From positions 1-46,949 of the forward strand of contig JAJRZA010000096.1 of the NCBI GenBank assembly GCA_024275485.1: a DNA stretch of 46,949 nucleotides. The letters run 5' to 3'. Below, piece after piece: positions 8,651 through 15,475 of the stretch. The DNA comes from Candidatus Krumholzibacteriota bacterium (lineage in GTDB: Bacteria; Krumholzibacteriota; Krumholzibacteriia; LZORAL124-64-63). How positions within the stretch are numbered: the first letter of the stretch is position 1; each line of letters begins with the position of its first letter. A program made the position numbers and the translations under genes. A model generated the notes under the pieces. The model worked only from the letters and a program-made list of their open reading frames with translations. It made no database searches and was not told where the DNA came from.

Positions 8651-9829
8651 TCAGGACGCCTTCAGTAACTTGTCGATCAAGACGAACAGCAGGGGCATCA
8701 CGAAGAACACCCCGACCATGTAGAGAATGGCGTAATACTTTTTTTCCGCTGTGGCGGCAGCCAAAGCCGTGGCCAGGCGCAGGGGAATACGGCGGATGGC
8801 GGGTATCGGGTAGATGATGACGATACCCGAGATGTTGAACAGCAAGTGAACCAGGGCCACCGTCACGGCACCCGGAGTACCGGTCATGGAGGCCAGCAGG
8901 GCCGTCACGGTGGTGCCCATGTTTGCACCCAGAGTGGCGGCAAAGGCTGATTCCAGAGGCACGATCCCCGCACCGATCAGCGGTACCAACAGGCTGGTGG
9001 TGATGGAACTGCTCTGCACCCCCACCGTCACCAGAAGTCCGACGAACATGGCGGCCAGGCCGCTTTTGCGCAGATTGGCGGTGAAGGCGCCTTCGGCCTT
9101 GTCCAGGACCATTGTCTTGAGAACCTTGGTCAGAAAAGTCAGGGCGAAGAAAATTCCCACCAAGGCTAAAATGACCATGGTGATGACCACCAAGGTGTCG
9201 TCCAGCCCCATGTCCTGCAGCAGGTGCTTGACTTGCTTAACCACCGGTTTGACGGCGGCTTTGACCGGGTTGGGGAATTTGGTACCATCGGTTCCCACCA
9301 TCATGGTACTCAACCAGGTGGCCGACTTTTCCAGGAAGTGGGTGGATTGTTCAATGGGAAAAAGGATGGCGATGCTAAACAGATTAAAAAAGTCGTGCAT
9401 GGTGGCCCCGGCAAAGGCCCGTTGAAATTCCGTGCGCCGGTTCATGGAGGTCATGGCCACCAGGGTGTTGGTGACGGTGGTGCCCATGTTCGCGCCCATG
9501 ATGATGGGAACGGCGCCAGTGACCGTCAAAGCCCCACCGGCAACCATGCCGACGACGATGCTGGTGGTGCTTGATGAACTCTGGATCAGCGAAGTGGCGA
9601 GCAAGCCGATCATCAGGCCAATTACCGGATTGGTGGTGGTGGCAATGAGTTGTTCGCTGAATCCCTTGCCCGCCATCTTGAAGGCGCCGCCGAACATGGC
9701 GATGGCCAACAGGAAAATGTAGAGCAAACCGGCCAGGAAAAGAATATTCAACAGAACACTTAGCGGGGAGCTGGGCGACCCGGAATTTTGAGATGTCCCA
9801 CCGAAGCGAGGTTGCGGATGGTCGGCCAT
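8651..9829 (-). CDS. Na/Pi-cotransporter family protein (NptA-like)
   Basis: A 392-residue membrane carrier with two inverted-repeat halves. Each half carries the family hallmark: 'SLIQSSSSTTSIVVG...GANMGTTVTNT' in the first and 'GVQSSSITTSLLVP...GANMGTTVTAL' in the second. Known members couple Na+ influx to phosphate uptake. About eight to ten hydrophobic helices are visible, with a hydrophilic loop around 'DGTKFPNPVKAAVKP'. The ATG at 9829 follows 'aggag' by 6 bases. It is the first gene of an operon with the PhoU-domain gene. Confidence 0.92.
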   Translation of the reverse strand: MADHPQPRFGGTSQNSGSPSSPLSVLLNILFLAGLLYIFLLAIAMFGGAFKMAGKGFSEQLIATTTNPVIGLMIGLLATSLIQSSSSTTSIVVGMVAGGALTVTGAVPIIMGANMGTTVTNTLVAMTSMNRRTEFQRAFAGATMHDFFNLFSIAILFPIEQSTHFLEKSATWLSTMMVGTDGTKFPNPVKAAVKPVVKQVKHLLQDMGLDDTLVVITMVILALVGIFFALTFLTKVLKTMVLDKAEGAFTANLRKSGLAAMFVGLLVTVGVQSSSITTSLLVPLIGAGIVPLESAFAATLGANMGTTVTALLASMTGTPGAVTVALVHLLFNISGIVIIYPIPAIRRIPLRLATALAAATAEKKYYAILYMVGVFFVMPLLFVLIDKLLKAS

Positions 9830-10256
9830 GGAACTCCTGATGTTTCCCCTGCCGGGAAAACGGGTTCGAGAGTGATATTCAGAGATTCCCGGGAAATCCG
9901 GAAACCCTCTCCCTGCTGGACCGGCAATCGCGCAAAATGTAAGTTCATTGTAAAAACATGGTCAAGGTAAAAAGCCTGAATTTTCATTCCTGTTTTTCCA
10001 CCGGGCAGTATTTTCCCCAAGTGGAGTGATTGTGCCTAGTTTCCAGCCACGCCTGGTAGTGAAAAAATCTCCTCTTCCAGTTGCCGAAGACGTCAAATCC
10101 CCTGCACAAGGGTCCAGAACCATTTGTGGAAGGGCCTGCGGGAGACCGAAAACCAGGCCTCCTTTTTGCATGTATTGGGAAATGACCGAAAAATGGGTTA
10201 TGGTGGGACAGTTCCTTACCGATTGAAAATCCATTTTGCAAGGAGGCATGCTTGCC
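9830..10256. other. Intergenic region between divergent nptA-like and def genes
   Basis: About 430 bases without a convincing gene. It should carry the promoters of the Na/Pi operon (-) and the deformylase operon (+), but no clean -35/-10 pair stands out. A weak 6-bp stem (10133-10138 with 10154-10159) followed by 'tccttttt' resembles a poor terminator for + transcription, with no gene upstream to serve. Nothing else recognised. Confidence 0.5.
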
Positions 10257-10814
10257 ATGTCGATTCTGAAGGTCGCCCGTTTGGGGCATCCGGTCCTGCG
10301 CCAAAAGTGCCACTCCATTGACCCCAAAACCATCACTGGACCCGATATCCAGCGGCTGATCCGGGATATGTTCCAAACGATGGGTGATTACAATGGAGTC
10401 GGTCTGGCCGCTCCCCAGGTACATCAACCTGTTCGCTTGGTCATAGCAGGCGGCCAGGAGGATGAAGACGGTCGTCCCCTGTTTCGAGTCCTGATCAATC
10501 CAGAGATCACGGTCCTGAACGAGAAAGAACGACTGGGCATGTACGAAGGTTGTCTCAGTGTGCCCGGGTTGCGCGGTTGGGTCGAACGCCCCGATACCAT
10601 TTCGGTCAAAGCCTACAATGAGAAGGGTCAGAAGCAAGAGTTCGCTCTGGAAGGATTCCCCGCGGTGGTTTTGCAGCACGAATGCGACCATCTCGATGGC
10701 ATTCTTTTCGTGGATCGCATCGAAGACATGACCCGATTCGCCTTCGACGAGGAAGCTGCACGCTACCTCGACCTGGCGGGTGAGGAAGATAACGAGGAGG
10801 AGGCGGAAGAATGA
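10257..10814 (+). CDS. def: Peptide deformylase
   Basis: A 185-residue metalloenzyme that removes the formyl group from the N-terminal Met of new proteins. The three family motifs are present: 'GVGLAAPQV', 'EGCLSVPG' with metal-binding Cys99, and 'QHECDHLDG' with His141, Glu142 and His145. Start at the ATG at 10257 because 'aggagg' ends 10 bases before it; the ATG at 10248 would be only one base from that site. The end is acidic. ATG/TGA overlap with the next gene indicates an operon. Confidence 0.96.
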   Translation: MSILKVARLGHPVLRQKCHSIDPKTITGPDIQRLIRDMFQTMGDYNGVGLAAPQVHQPVRLVIAGGQEDEDGRPLFRVLINPEITVLNEKERLGMYEGCLSVPGLRGWVERPDTISVKAYNEKGQKQEFALEGFPAVVLQHECDHLDGILFVDRIEDMTRFAFDEEAARYLDLAGEEDNEEEAEE

Positions 10815-11188
10815 GCACCAATCATCTGGCTCGTATGATTTCAGAATTCAACTTGCGACGTTTTGAGGAGGCTGCTGCTGCCAGCGCCGAGGGCCTGGCC
10901 GTGGCCCAGGGCCGCGAGGAGGCATTTTGGATGGGTTTGAACGAAGCCTGCGAGGGCTTTGCCCTGGTGGATCAAAGCAAGTGGGCGCTCGCAGAGCGAA
11001 AACTTGTGGCGTCCATGCAAAAACTTCGTAATTTTGGTTTTCAGTACAACAACTTCGAGGTGACGGCTGCCCTGGCGGGAATCCGCCTTTCCGTTGAGGA
11101 AATCAAAGCCGTGCGCCAACAGAACAAACGTATTTTTGACGTCTCCCTGCTGCCGCAGTTTCGCATGGCAGCCAAGGCGGACGACTAG
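10811..11188 (+). CDS. Small helical protein, possibly DUF309-like
   Basis: A 125-residue soluble, alpha-helical protein. The pattern 'FNLRRFEEAA....FWMGLNEACEGFALVDQSKWALAERKLVASMQKL' recalls DUF309, which has a short helical bundle with a 'GLIQLA' core, but the His-Glu-x-x-Trp signature of that family is missing, so the match is loose. A TPR-like pair is an alternative. Its ATG overlaps the deformylase stop by four bases, so the two are translated together. No function can be assigned. Confidence 0.6.
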   Translation: MSTNHLARMISEFNLRRFEEAAAASAEGLAVAQGREEAFWMGLNEACEGFALVDQSKWALAERKLVASMQKLRNFGFQYNNFEVTAALAGIRLSVEEIKAVRQQNKRIFDVSLLPQFRMAAKADD

Positions 11189-11201
11189 ATATAACGGCGA
11201 G

Positions 11202-11228
11202 GCGAGTCCCCGTCGGACGGGGGCTCGC
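11202..11228 (+). promoter_or_regulatory. GC-rich hairpin directly upstream of mqnE start
   Basis: A 12-bp stem (11202-11213 with 11217-11228, one G-U pair) with a 3-base loop ends four bases before the mqnE ATG. There is no T-run after it. The only purine-rich stretch that could serve as ribosome binding site lies inside the right arm, so folding would hide it. Confidence 0.55.
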
Positions 11229-11232
11229 GCTC

Positions 11233-12315
11233 ATGTTTCCTGAAAACCATTCCCTTCACGACATTGCCCTCAAGGTTGAGGCCGCAGAGCGCCTGGACTT
11301 TGACGACGGCCTGCGTCTGGCTACCTGCCATGATCTGCCTGCTTTGGGTCTGTTGGCTCACCAAGTCCGCGAGCGCCAGCACGGGGACACAGTGTACTAC
11401 AACATCAACCGTCATATCAACCCGACCAATGTTTGTTATGTGGGCTGTGAACTCTGTGCCTACGCTGATGATCCCAATGCCGAAGGGACCTGGTCCTATT
11501 CTCCGGCAGAATGCGTGGAGATCGCCCGCCGCGACTGGTCTTCCGATGTCAGCGAATTCCACATCGTTGGCGGGCTGCACCCGCGCTGGAACTTCCAAAC
11601 CTATCTGGATATTCTCAGTTCCCTCAAAGAGGCTTTTCCCACGGTCCACCTGAAGGCCTTCACCATGGTGGAGATCGATTTCCTGGCCAAACTGGCCAAG
11701 CAGTCGGTACCCGATACCATTGAAGACCTGCGGGCTGCGGGACTGGACAGCTGCCCCGGTGGCGGTGCCGAAATTTTCCATCCTGATATCCGCACCCGCA
11801 TCGCCTCCAAAAAGATGAGTTCCGAGCGCTGGCTTGAAGTCAGCGCCATGGTTCATGAAGCGGGGCTCAAGAGCAACGCCACCATGCTTTTTGGTCATGT
11901 TGAGAGCCCTGAACACTGGGTGGATCACCTGATTCGCCTGCGTGAACAACAAGACCAATCAGGGGGTTTTCAGTGTTTCATTCCCCTGGCTTTTCATCCG
12001 GCCAATACCAAGTTCGACCACTTGCCGGGCCCGGATTTGATCATGAAGCTGCGCATCGTTGCCCTTTCCCGTCTTCTGTTGGACAACATCCCCCACATCA
12101 AGGCCTACTGGGTGATGCTGGGACGTGAAATTGCCCAATTGGCCCTGCGTTATGGTGCCAATGATCTGGATGGAACAGTGGTGGACGAACGGGTGACTTT
12201 TGCCGCTGGTGGCGGCGCTGGAAAAGGCATGACAGTGGAGGAGATCAGGAATTTCATTGCCGGGGTGGGGCTGCGTCCCGTACTACGCGATACACTCTAC
12301 AACATGGTGAGATAA
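11233..12315 (+). CDS. mqnE: Aminofutalosine synthase MqnE (radical SAM)
   Basis: A 360-residue radical SAM enzyme that joins SAM-derived adenosyl to the enolpyruvyl-benzoate precursor in the futalosine route to menaquinone. The cluster motif is Cys68-x3-Cys72-x2-Cys75 in 'NVCYVGCELCAY'. 'FHIVGGLHP', 'CPGGGAEIF' and 'MLFGHVE' match the MqnE/MqnC/CofH family; 'YYNINRHINPTNVC' and the 'GGGAG..MT.EEI' end favour MqnE. The N-terminus 'ALKVEAAERLDFDDGL' fits the family start. No other mqn genes are in the window. The start lacks an exposed ribosome binding site (see the hairpin at 11202). Confidence 0.93.
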   Translation: MFPENHSLHDIALKVEAAERLDFDDGLRLATCHDLPALGLLAHQVRERQHGDTVYYNINRHINPTNVCYVGCELCAYADDPNAEGTWSYSPAECVEIARRDWSSDVSEFHIVGGLHPRWNFQTYLDILSSLKEAFPTVHLKAFTMVEIDFLAKLAKQSVPDTIEDLRAAGLDSCPGGGAEIFHPDIRTRIASKKMSSERWLEVSAMVHEAGLKSNATMLFGHVESPEHWVDHLIRLREQQDQSGGFQCFIPLAFHPANTKFDHLPGPDLIMKLRIVALSRLLLDNIPHIKAYWVMLGREIAQLALRYGANDLDGTVVDERVTFAAGGGAGKGMTVEEIRNFIAGVGLRPVLRDTLYNMVR

Positions 12316-12318
12316 AGA

Positions 12319-12344
12319 AAGGCCCCGGATTTCTCCGAGGCCTT
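12319..12344. terminator. Hairpin between convergent mqnE and secreted-protein gene
   Basis: An 11-bp stem (12319-12329 with 12334-12344, one C-A mismatch) with a 4-base loop sits 3 bases after the mqnE stop and 20 bases from the end of the opposing gene. T-runs are poor on both sides, so it is a weak bidirectional terminator at best. Confidence 0.55.
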
Positions 12345-12364
12345 GAAATCAACCAGTACCGAAT

Positions 12365-12814
12365 TTACCGGTACATGGCCTTCACACTTTGGAAGGTTAC
12401 AGCTTCGTCAGCAACGGAACCGCATTCAATGCCGTTCTCGAAAGCGATGCTGTCTTCATCCACGCCCCCGGGGTACGGGGCTGTCAGGGTGAAGAGGCCT
12501 GAAACGACATAGGTGCCGTCTAGGGCCATATTGAACATGTCCGAAACCATGATGGTAATATCCTGGTCACCATCATGCACAACGTGAACGTCTCCGGAAA
12601 CCACAACAATCTCCAAATTGTTGACATCAAGGACGGCTACATCGTAGTGCAGATCCAGGTACTCGGCATCGATGCGGAAATGCACACCCACCTGGGCGGT
12701 GAAACCTTCGCAGTCGCCAATGGCAACCAGGTCGGTGAAGTGGGTGGCAGAAGCCAATGCGGGAAGCATCAGCACAGCAATAAGTACGGTACTCATTAAC
12801 AACAGGCGTTTCAT
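12365..12814 (-). CDS. Small secreted protein of unknown function
   Basis: About 149 residues with a clear signal peptide (basic 'MKRLLL', hydrophobic run, 'ALASA' cleavage site). The mature part is acidic, strand-rich and has two cysteines, in 'GDCEGF' and 'IECGSV', that could form a disulfide. It looks like a small beta-sandwich of the kind found beside adhesive or surface proteins, but I do not recognise a family. Start at 12814, where 'gagagga' lies 6-7 bases upstream; the ATG at 12829 is part of that leader. A -10/-35 pair lies about 100 bases upstream. Confidence 0.75.
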   Translation of the reverse strand: MKRLLLMSTVLIAVLMLPALASATHFTDLVAIGDCEGFTAQVGVHFRIDAEYLDLHYDVAVLDVNNLEIVVVSGDVHVVHDGDQDITIMVSDMFNMALDGTYVVSGLFTLTAPYPGGVDEDSIAFENGIECGSVADEAVTFQSVKAMYR

Positions 12815-12913
12815 TTCATTTCCTCTCATTTAAGATGAATCGCAGACTCCAGAGTCGAAATTTGATTTGTTTGCACTTCATCCTCGTCCATCATTTTTCC
12901 ATGTGAAGTAGGA

Positions 12914-12942
12914 ATTATAGCACAAAAGGCCAATAGTTACTA
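12914..12942 (-). promoter_or_regulatory. Candidate sigma-70-type promoter for the small secreted protein
   Basis: On the minus strand a perfect TATAAT (12914-12919) lies 17 bases after TAGTAA (12937-12942), which matches the -35 consensus only partly. Confidence 0.4.
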
Positions 12943-13066
12943 CATAAATTATGGAAAAATTTGCGAAATAATAACCCCTCTACCTTACCTTGACAGCGCG
13001 GCTTTGTTACCGGACCATAAGGAAAACACAGTAAAGACCCTAAACCCAACCCAAAGGTGGTTAATA

Positions 13067-13900
13067 ATGACTTCAGAGCGATCACTCAGCGGCAAAACCC
13101 TTTTTATTACCGGGGCCAGCAGGGGCATTGGCAAAGCCATCGCCCTACGAGCAGCCAAGGATGGAGCTAATATAGTCATTGCTGCGAAAACCACCACCGA
13201 GCACCCCAAATTGCCGGGTACCATCCACACCGCAGCTGAGGAAATGGAGGCCGCTGGGGGCCATGCCCTGGCCGTCAAGACCGATATTCGTTTTGAGGAA
13301 CAAGTGGTTGAGGCCATCAACACCGGGGCGGAGCACTTTGGTGGACTGGACATTGTGGTCAACAACGCCAGCGCCATCAGCCTGACCGGTACCCTCGAAA
13401 CTTCCATGAAGACCTACGACCGTATGTACGATATCAACGCCCGGGGAAGCTACCTGGTGACACAGAAAGCCTTGCCTCATTTGCTCAAGGCTGAAAACCC
13501 CCATGTGTTGAATCTCAGTCCCCCCCTGAATTTCGATCCCAAGTGGTTTGAAGGCTTTGCCGCCTATACTTTGGCCAAATATGCCATGAGCATCTGGGTT
13601 CTGGGGATGAGCCGGGAATTTGCGGATCGCCGGGTGGCTTTCAACGCGCTTTGGCCCCGCACGGCCATTGCCACCTCGGCGGTGCGCAATCTTCTAGGTG
13701 GCGAAAAAGTGGTCAATGCCAGCCGCAAGCCCGAGATCATGGGGGAAGCGGCCTGGGCGGTACTCACCAGGTCCAGCAAAGATTTTACAGGAAACTTCCT
13801 TACGGATGAGGAGGTTTTGACCGAAGAAGGTGAGACGGATTTCGATCACTACGCCGTGAATCCCGGCACTCCACTGTTTCAGGATTTCTTTCTGGAATAA
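13067..13900 (+). CDS. Short-chain dehydrogenase/reductase, HSDL2-like
   Basis: A 277-residue Rossmann-fold oxidoreductase. The NAD(P) motif 'TGASRGIG' is at residues 15-22, 'NNASAI' follows the fourth strand and the catalytic Tyr-x3-Lys is in 'AAYTLAKYAMS'. The stretch 'AAKTTTEHPKLPGTIHTAAEE' and the tail 'SKDFTGNFLTDEEVL' are typical of the HSDL2 branch, which acts in lipid metabolism in animals but is poorly defined in bacteria. Start at 13067 with 'aaaggtgg' 8 bases upstream. It is followed after 32 bases by pyruvate kinase on the same strand and is probably cotranscribed with it. Confidence 0.88.
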   Translation: MTSERSLSGKTLFITGASRGIGKAIALRAAKDGANIVIAAKTTTEHPKLPGTIHTAAEEMEAAGGHALAVKTDIRFEEQVVEAINTGAEHFGGLDIVVNNASAISLTGTLETSMKTYDRMYDINARGSYLVTQKALPHLLKAENPHVLNLSPPLNFDPKWFEGFAAYTLAKYAMSIWVLGMSREFADRRVAFNALWPRTAIATSAVRNLLGGEKVVNASRKPEIMGEAAWAVLTRSSKDFTGNFLTDEEVLTEEGETDFDHYAVNPGTPLFQDFFLE

Positions 13901-13932
13901 ATGGCGCCATTTGAACAAACAAGGTGAGGACC

Positions 13933-15354
13933 ATGAAAAAGACCAAGATTATTGCGACCATCGGCCCGGCCAGTCGCAGCCCGGAAATACTGGAGAAGCT
14001 GATTGAAGTGGGCATGAACGTATGCCGTCTGAACTTTTCCCATGGCACCCATGAAGAGCATGCATCATTGATAAAAGATATTCGCAAGGTTGCCAAGAAA
14101 ACAGGTCAGCCCATCGCCATTCTTCAGGATCTATGCGGTCCGAAAATTCGCACCGGAAAGATGGGGGCGGGGGAGATCATCCTCCAAGAAGGCCAAAAAT
14201 TCACCCTGACGGCTCGGGATGTTCCCGGAGACGACAAAGAGGTTGGGCTGACCTATTCCGACCTGCCGTACAACGTGCGCAACGGCGATACTATTTTGTT
14301 GGCCGATGGAGCCATGAAACTGACGGTGGAATCGTCCTCTGATACCGATGTGAATTGCACCGTGGTTGTGGGCGGTCCCCTGAGTTCGAACAAGGGCATC
14401 AACCTGCCGGCGCGGTCCATCAACGCGCCAATCCTGTCGGAAAAGGATCTCGACGATCTGCACTTCGGCATGAAACAGGGTGTGGACTTTGTGGCCCTCA
14501 GTTTTGTGCGCACGGCCCACGATGTGCGCACGGTCAAAAAAGTCATCGCTGAAGCCGGGGAAAACATACCGTTGATCGCCAAAATCGAGAAATTTGAAGC
14601 CATCGACAACATTGACGAGATCATTGCCGAAGCCGACGGCATCATGGTGGCTCGTGGCGATCTGGGGGTGGAAATTCCCATTGAGTTTGTGCCGCGGGTG
14701 CAGAAGATGTTGATTCGCAAAACCAACGAAGCGGCCAAGCCCGTGATCACGGCCACCCAGATGCTGCGCTCCATGGTGGAAAACCCCATGCCAACCCGGG
14801 CGGAGGTCACCGATGTGGCCAATGCCATTTACGATGGCACCGACGCTGTTATGCTCTCGGAAGAGACGGCCATGGGTAAATACCCGGTTGGTGCAGTGGA
14901 GATCATGAGCCATGTGGCGGCGGACATTGAAGCCCACTTCGACTACGAGGGCTGGACTACCAAATACGAGAAGTCGGGGAAAATGAAATTCAAAGGAGCC
15001 ATCGCCCATGCCACGGTCAAGATGGCCGAAGACGTTGAGGCTGCCGCCATCCTGACTTGCACCAAAAGTGGTGGCACTACCCGGGAGGTGGCCCGTTACC
15101 GTCCGCGCCAACCGGTGTTGGTGATGACCCCGATGCAGCAAACGGCCCGGCGAATGGCAATGACTTTCGGCGCCATCCCCATTGTCATTCCCCAGGTGGA
15201 GTCAGCCGAGGATTTGGAGAAGCACTCCATTGTTCAGGCTTTGCAGGGTGGTTATGTCAAACCCGGGCAGGCTGTGGTGCTCACCGCGGGCATTCCCTTT
15301 GGCCAGGAGGGCACCACCAACATGATCAAGGTTGCAACCGCTGAATGGTCCTGA
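13933..15354 (+). CDS. pyk: Pyruvate kinase
   Basis: A 473-residue glycolytic enzyme that makes pyruvate and ATP from phosphoenolpyruvate and ADP. 'TIGPASRSPE' and 'MNVCRLNFSHGTHEEH' begin the barrel, 'IAKIEKFEAIDNIDEI' carries the catalytic Lys, and 'MVARGDLGVEIP' with 'VITATQMLRSM' completes the substrate site. The C-terminal domain ('ILTCTKSGGTTREVARYRP') ends in 'GTTNMIKV', as usual. Start at the ATG at 13933 after 'aaggtgagg'; GTG at 13924 overlaps the binding site. Length is normal and nothing is missing. Effector control cannot be judged. Confidence 0.97.
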   Translation: MKKTKIIATIGPASRSPEILEKLIEVGMNVCRLNFSHGTHEEHASLIKDIRKVAKKTGQPIAILQDLCGPKIRTGKMGAGEIILQEGQKFTLTARDVPGDDKEVGLTYSDLPYNVRNGDTILLADGAMKLTVESSSDTDVNCTVVVGGPLSSNKGINLPARSINAPILSEKDLDDLHFGMKQGVDFVALSFVRTAHDVRTVKKVIAEAGENIPLIAKIEKFEAIDNIDEIIAEADGIMVARGDLGVEIPIEFVPRVQKMLIRKTNEAAKPVITATQMLRSMVENPMPTRAEVTDVANAIYDGTDAVMLSEETAMGKYPVGAVEIMSHVAADIEAHFDYEGWTTKYEKSGKMKFKGAIAHATVKMAEDVEAAAILTCTKSGGTTREVARYRPRQPVLVMTPMQQTARRMAMTFGAIPIVIPQVESAEDLEKHSIVQALQGGYVKPGQAVVLTAGIPFGQEGTTNMIKVATAEWS

Positions 15355-15399
15355 AAGCAGTACGGCAAACAATCCAGGATTGTGTCGGCGATTCCGGTC

Positions 15400-15450
15400 A
15401 AAAAAAAGGTGCCGGCGGTGGGGTGCTCACCATGACCCCTGCCGCCGGCC
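15400..15450 (-). terminator. Terminator between pyk and the 918-residue secreted protein gene
   Basis: A long GC-rich hairpin (arms about 15411-15424 and 15436-15450, with a small bulge) is followed on the minus strand by a run of eight T (15400-15407). On the plus strand only TTT follows, so it chiefly ends the minus-strand gene but may also act for pyk. Confidence 0.8.
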
Positions 15451-15475
15451 TTTCCCCATCCGGGGGAAGCCGTTC

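Noticed and set aside
10133-10164. Terminator-like stem with T-run before def
   Set aside because: Only six pairs around a 15-base loop, and no plus-strand gene upstream needs it; probably chance.
14131-15141. Minus-strand frame of 336 codons
   Set aside because: Antisense to pyruvate kinase, rich in His/Gly/Arg, with no start signal.
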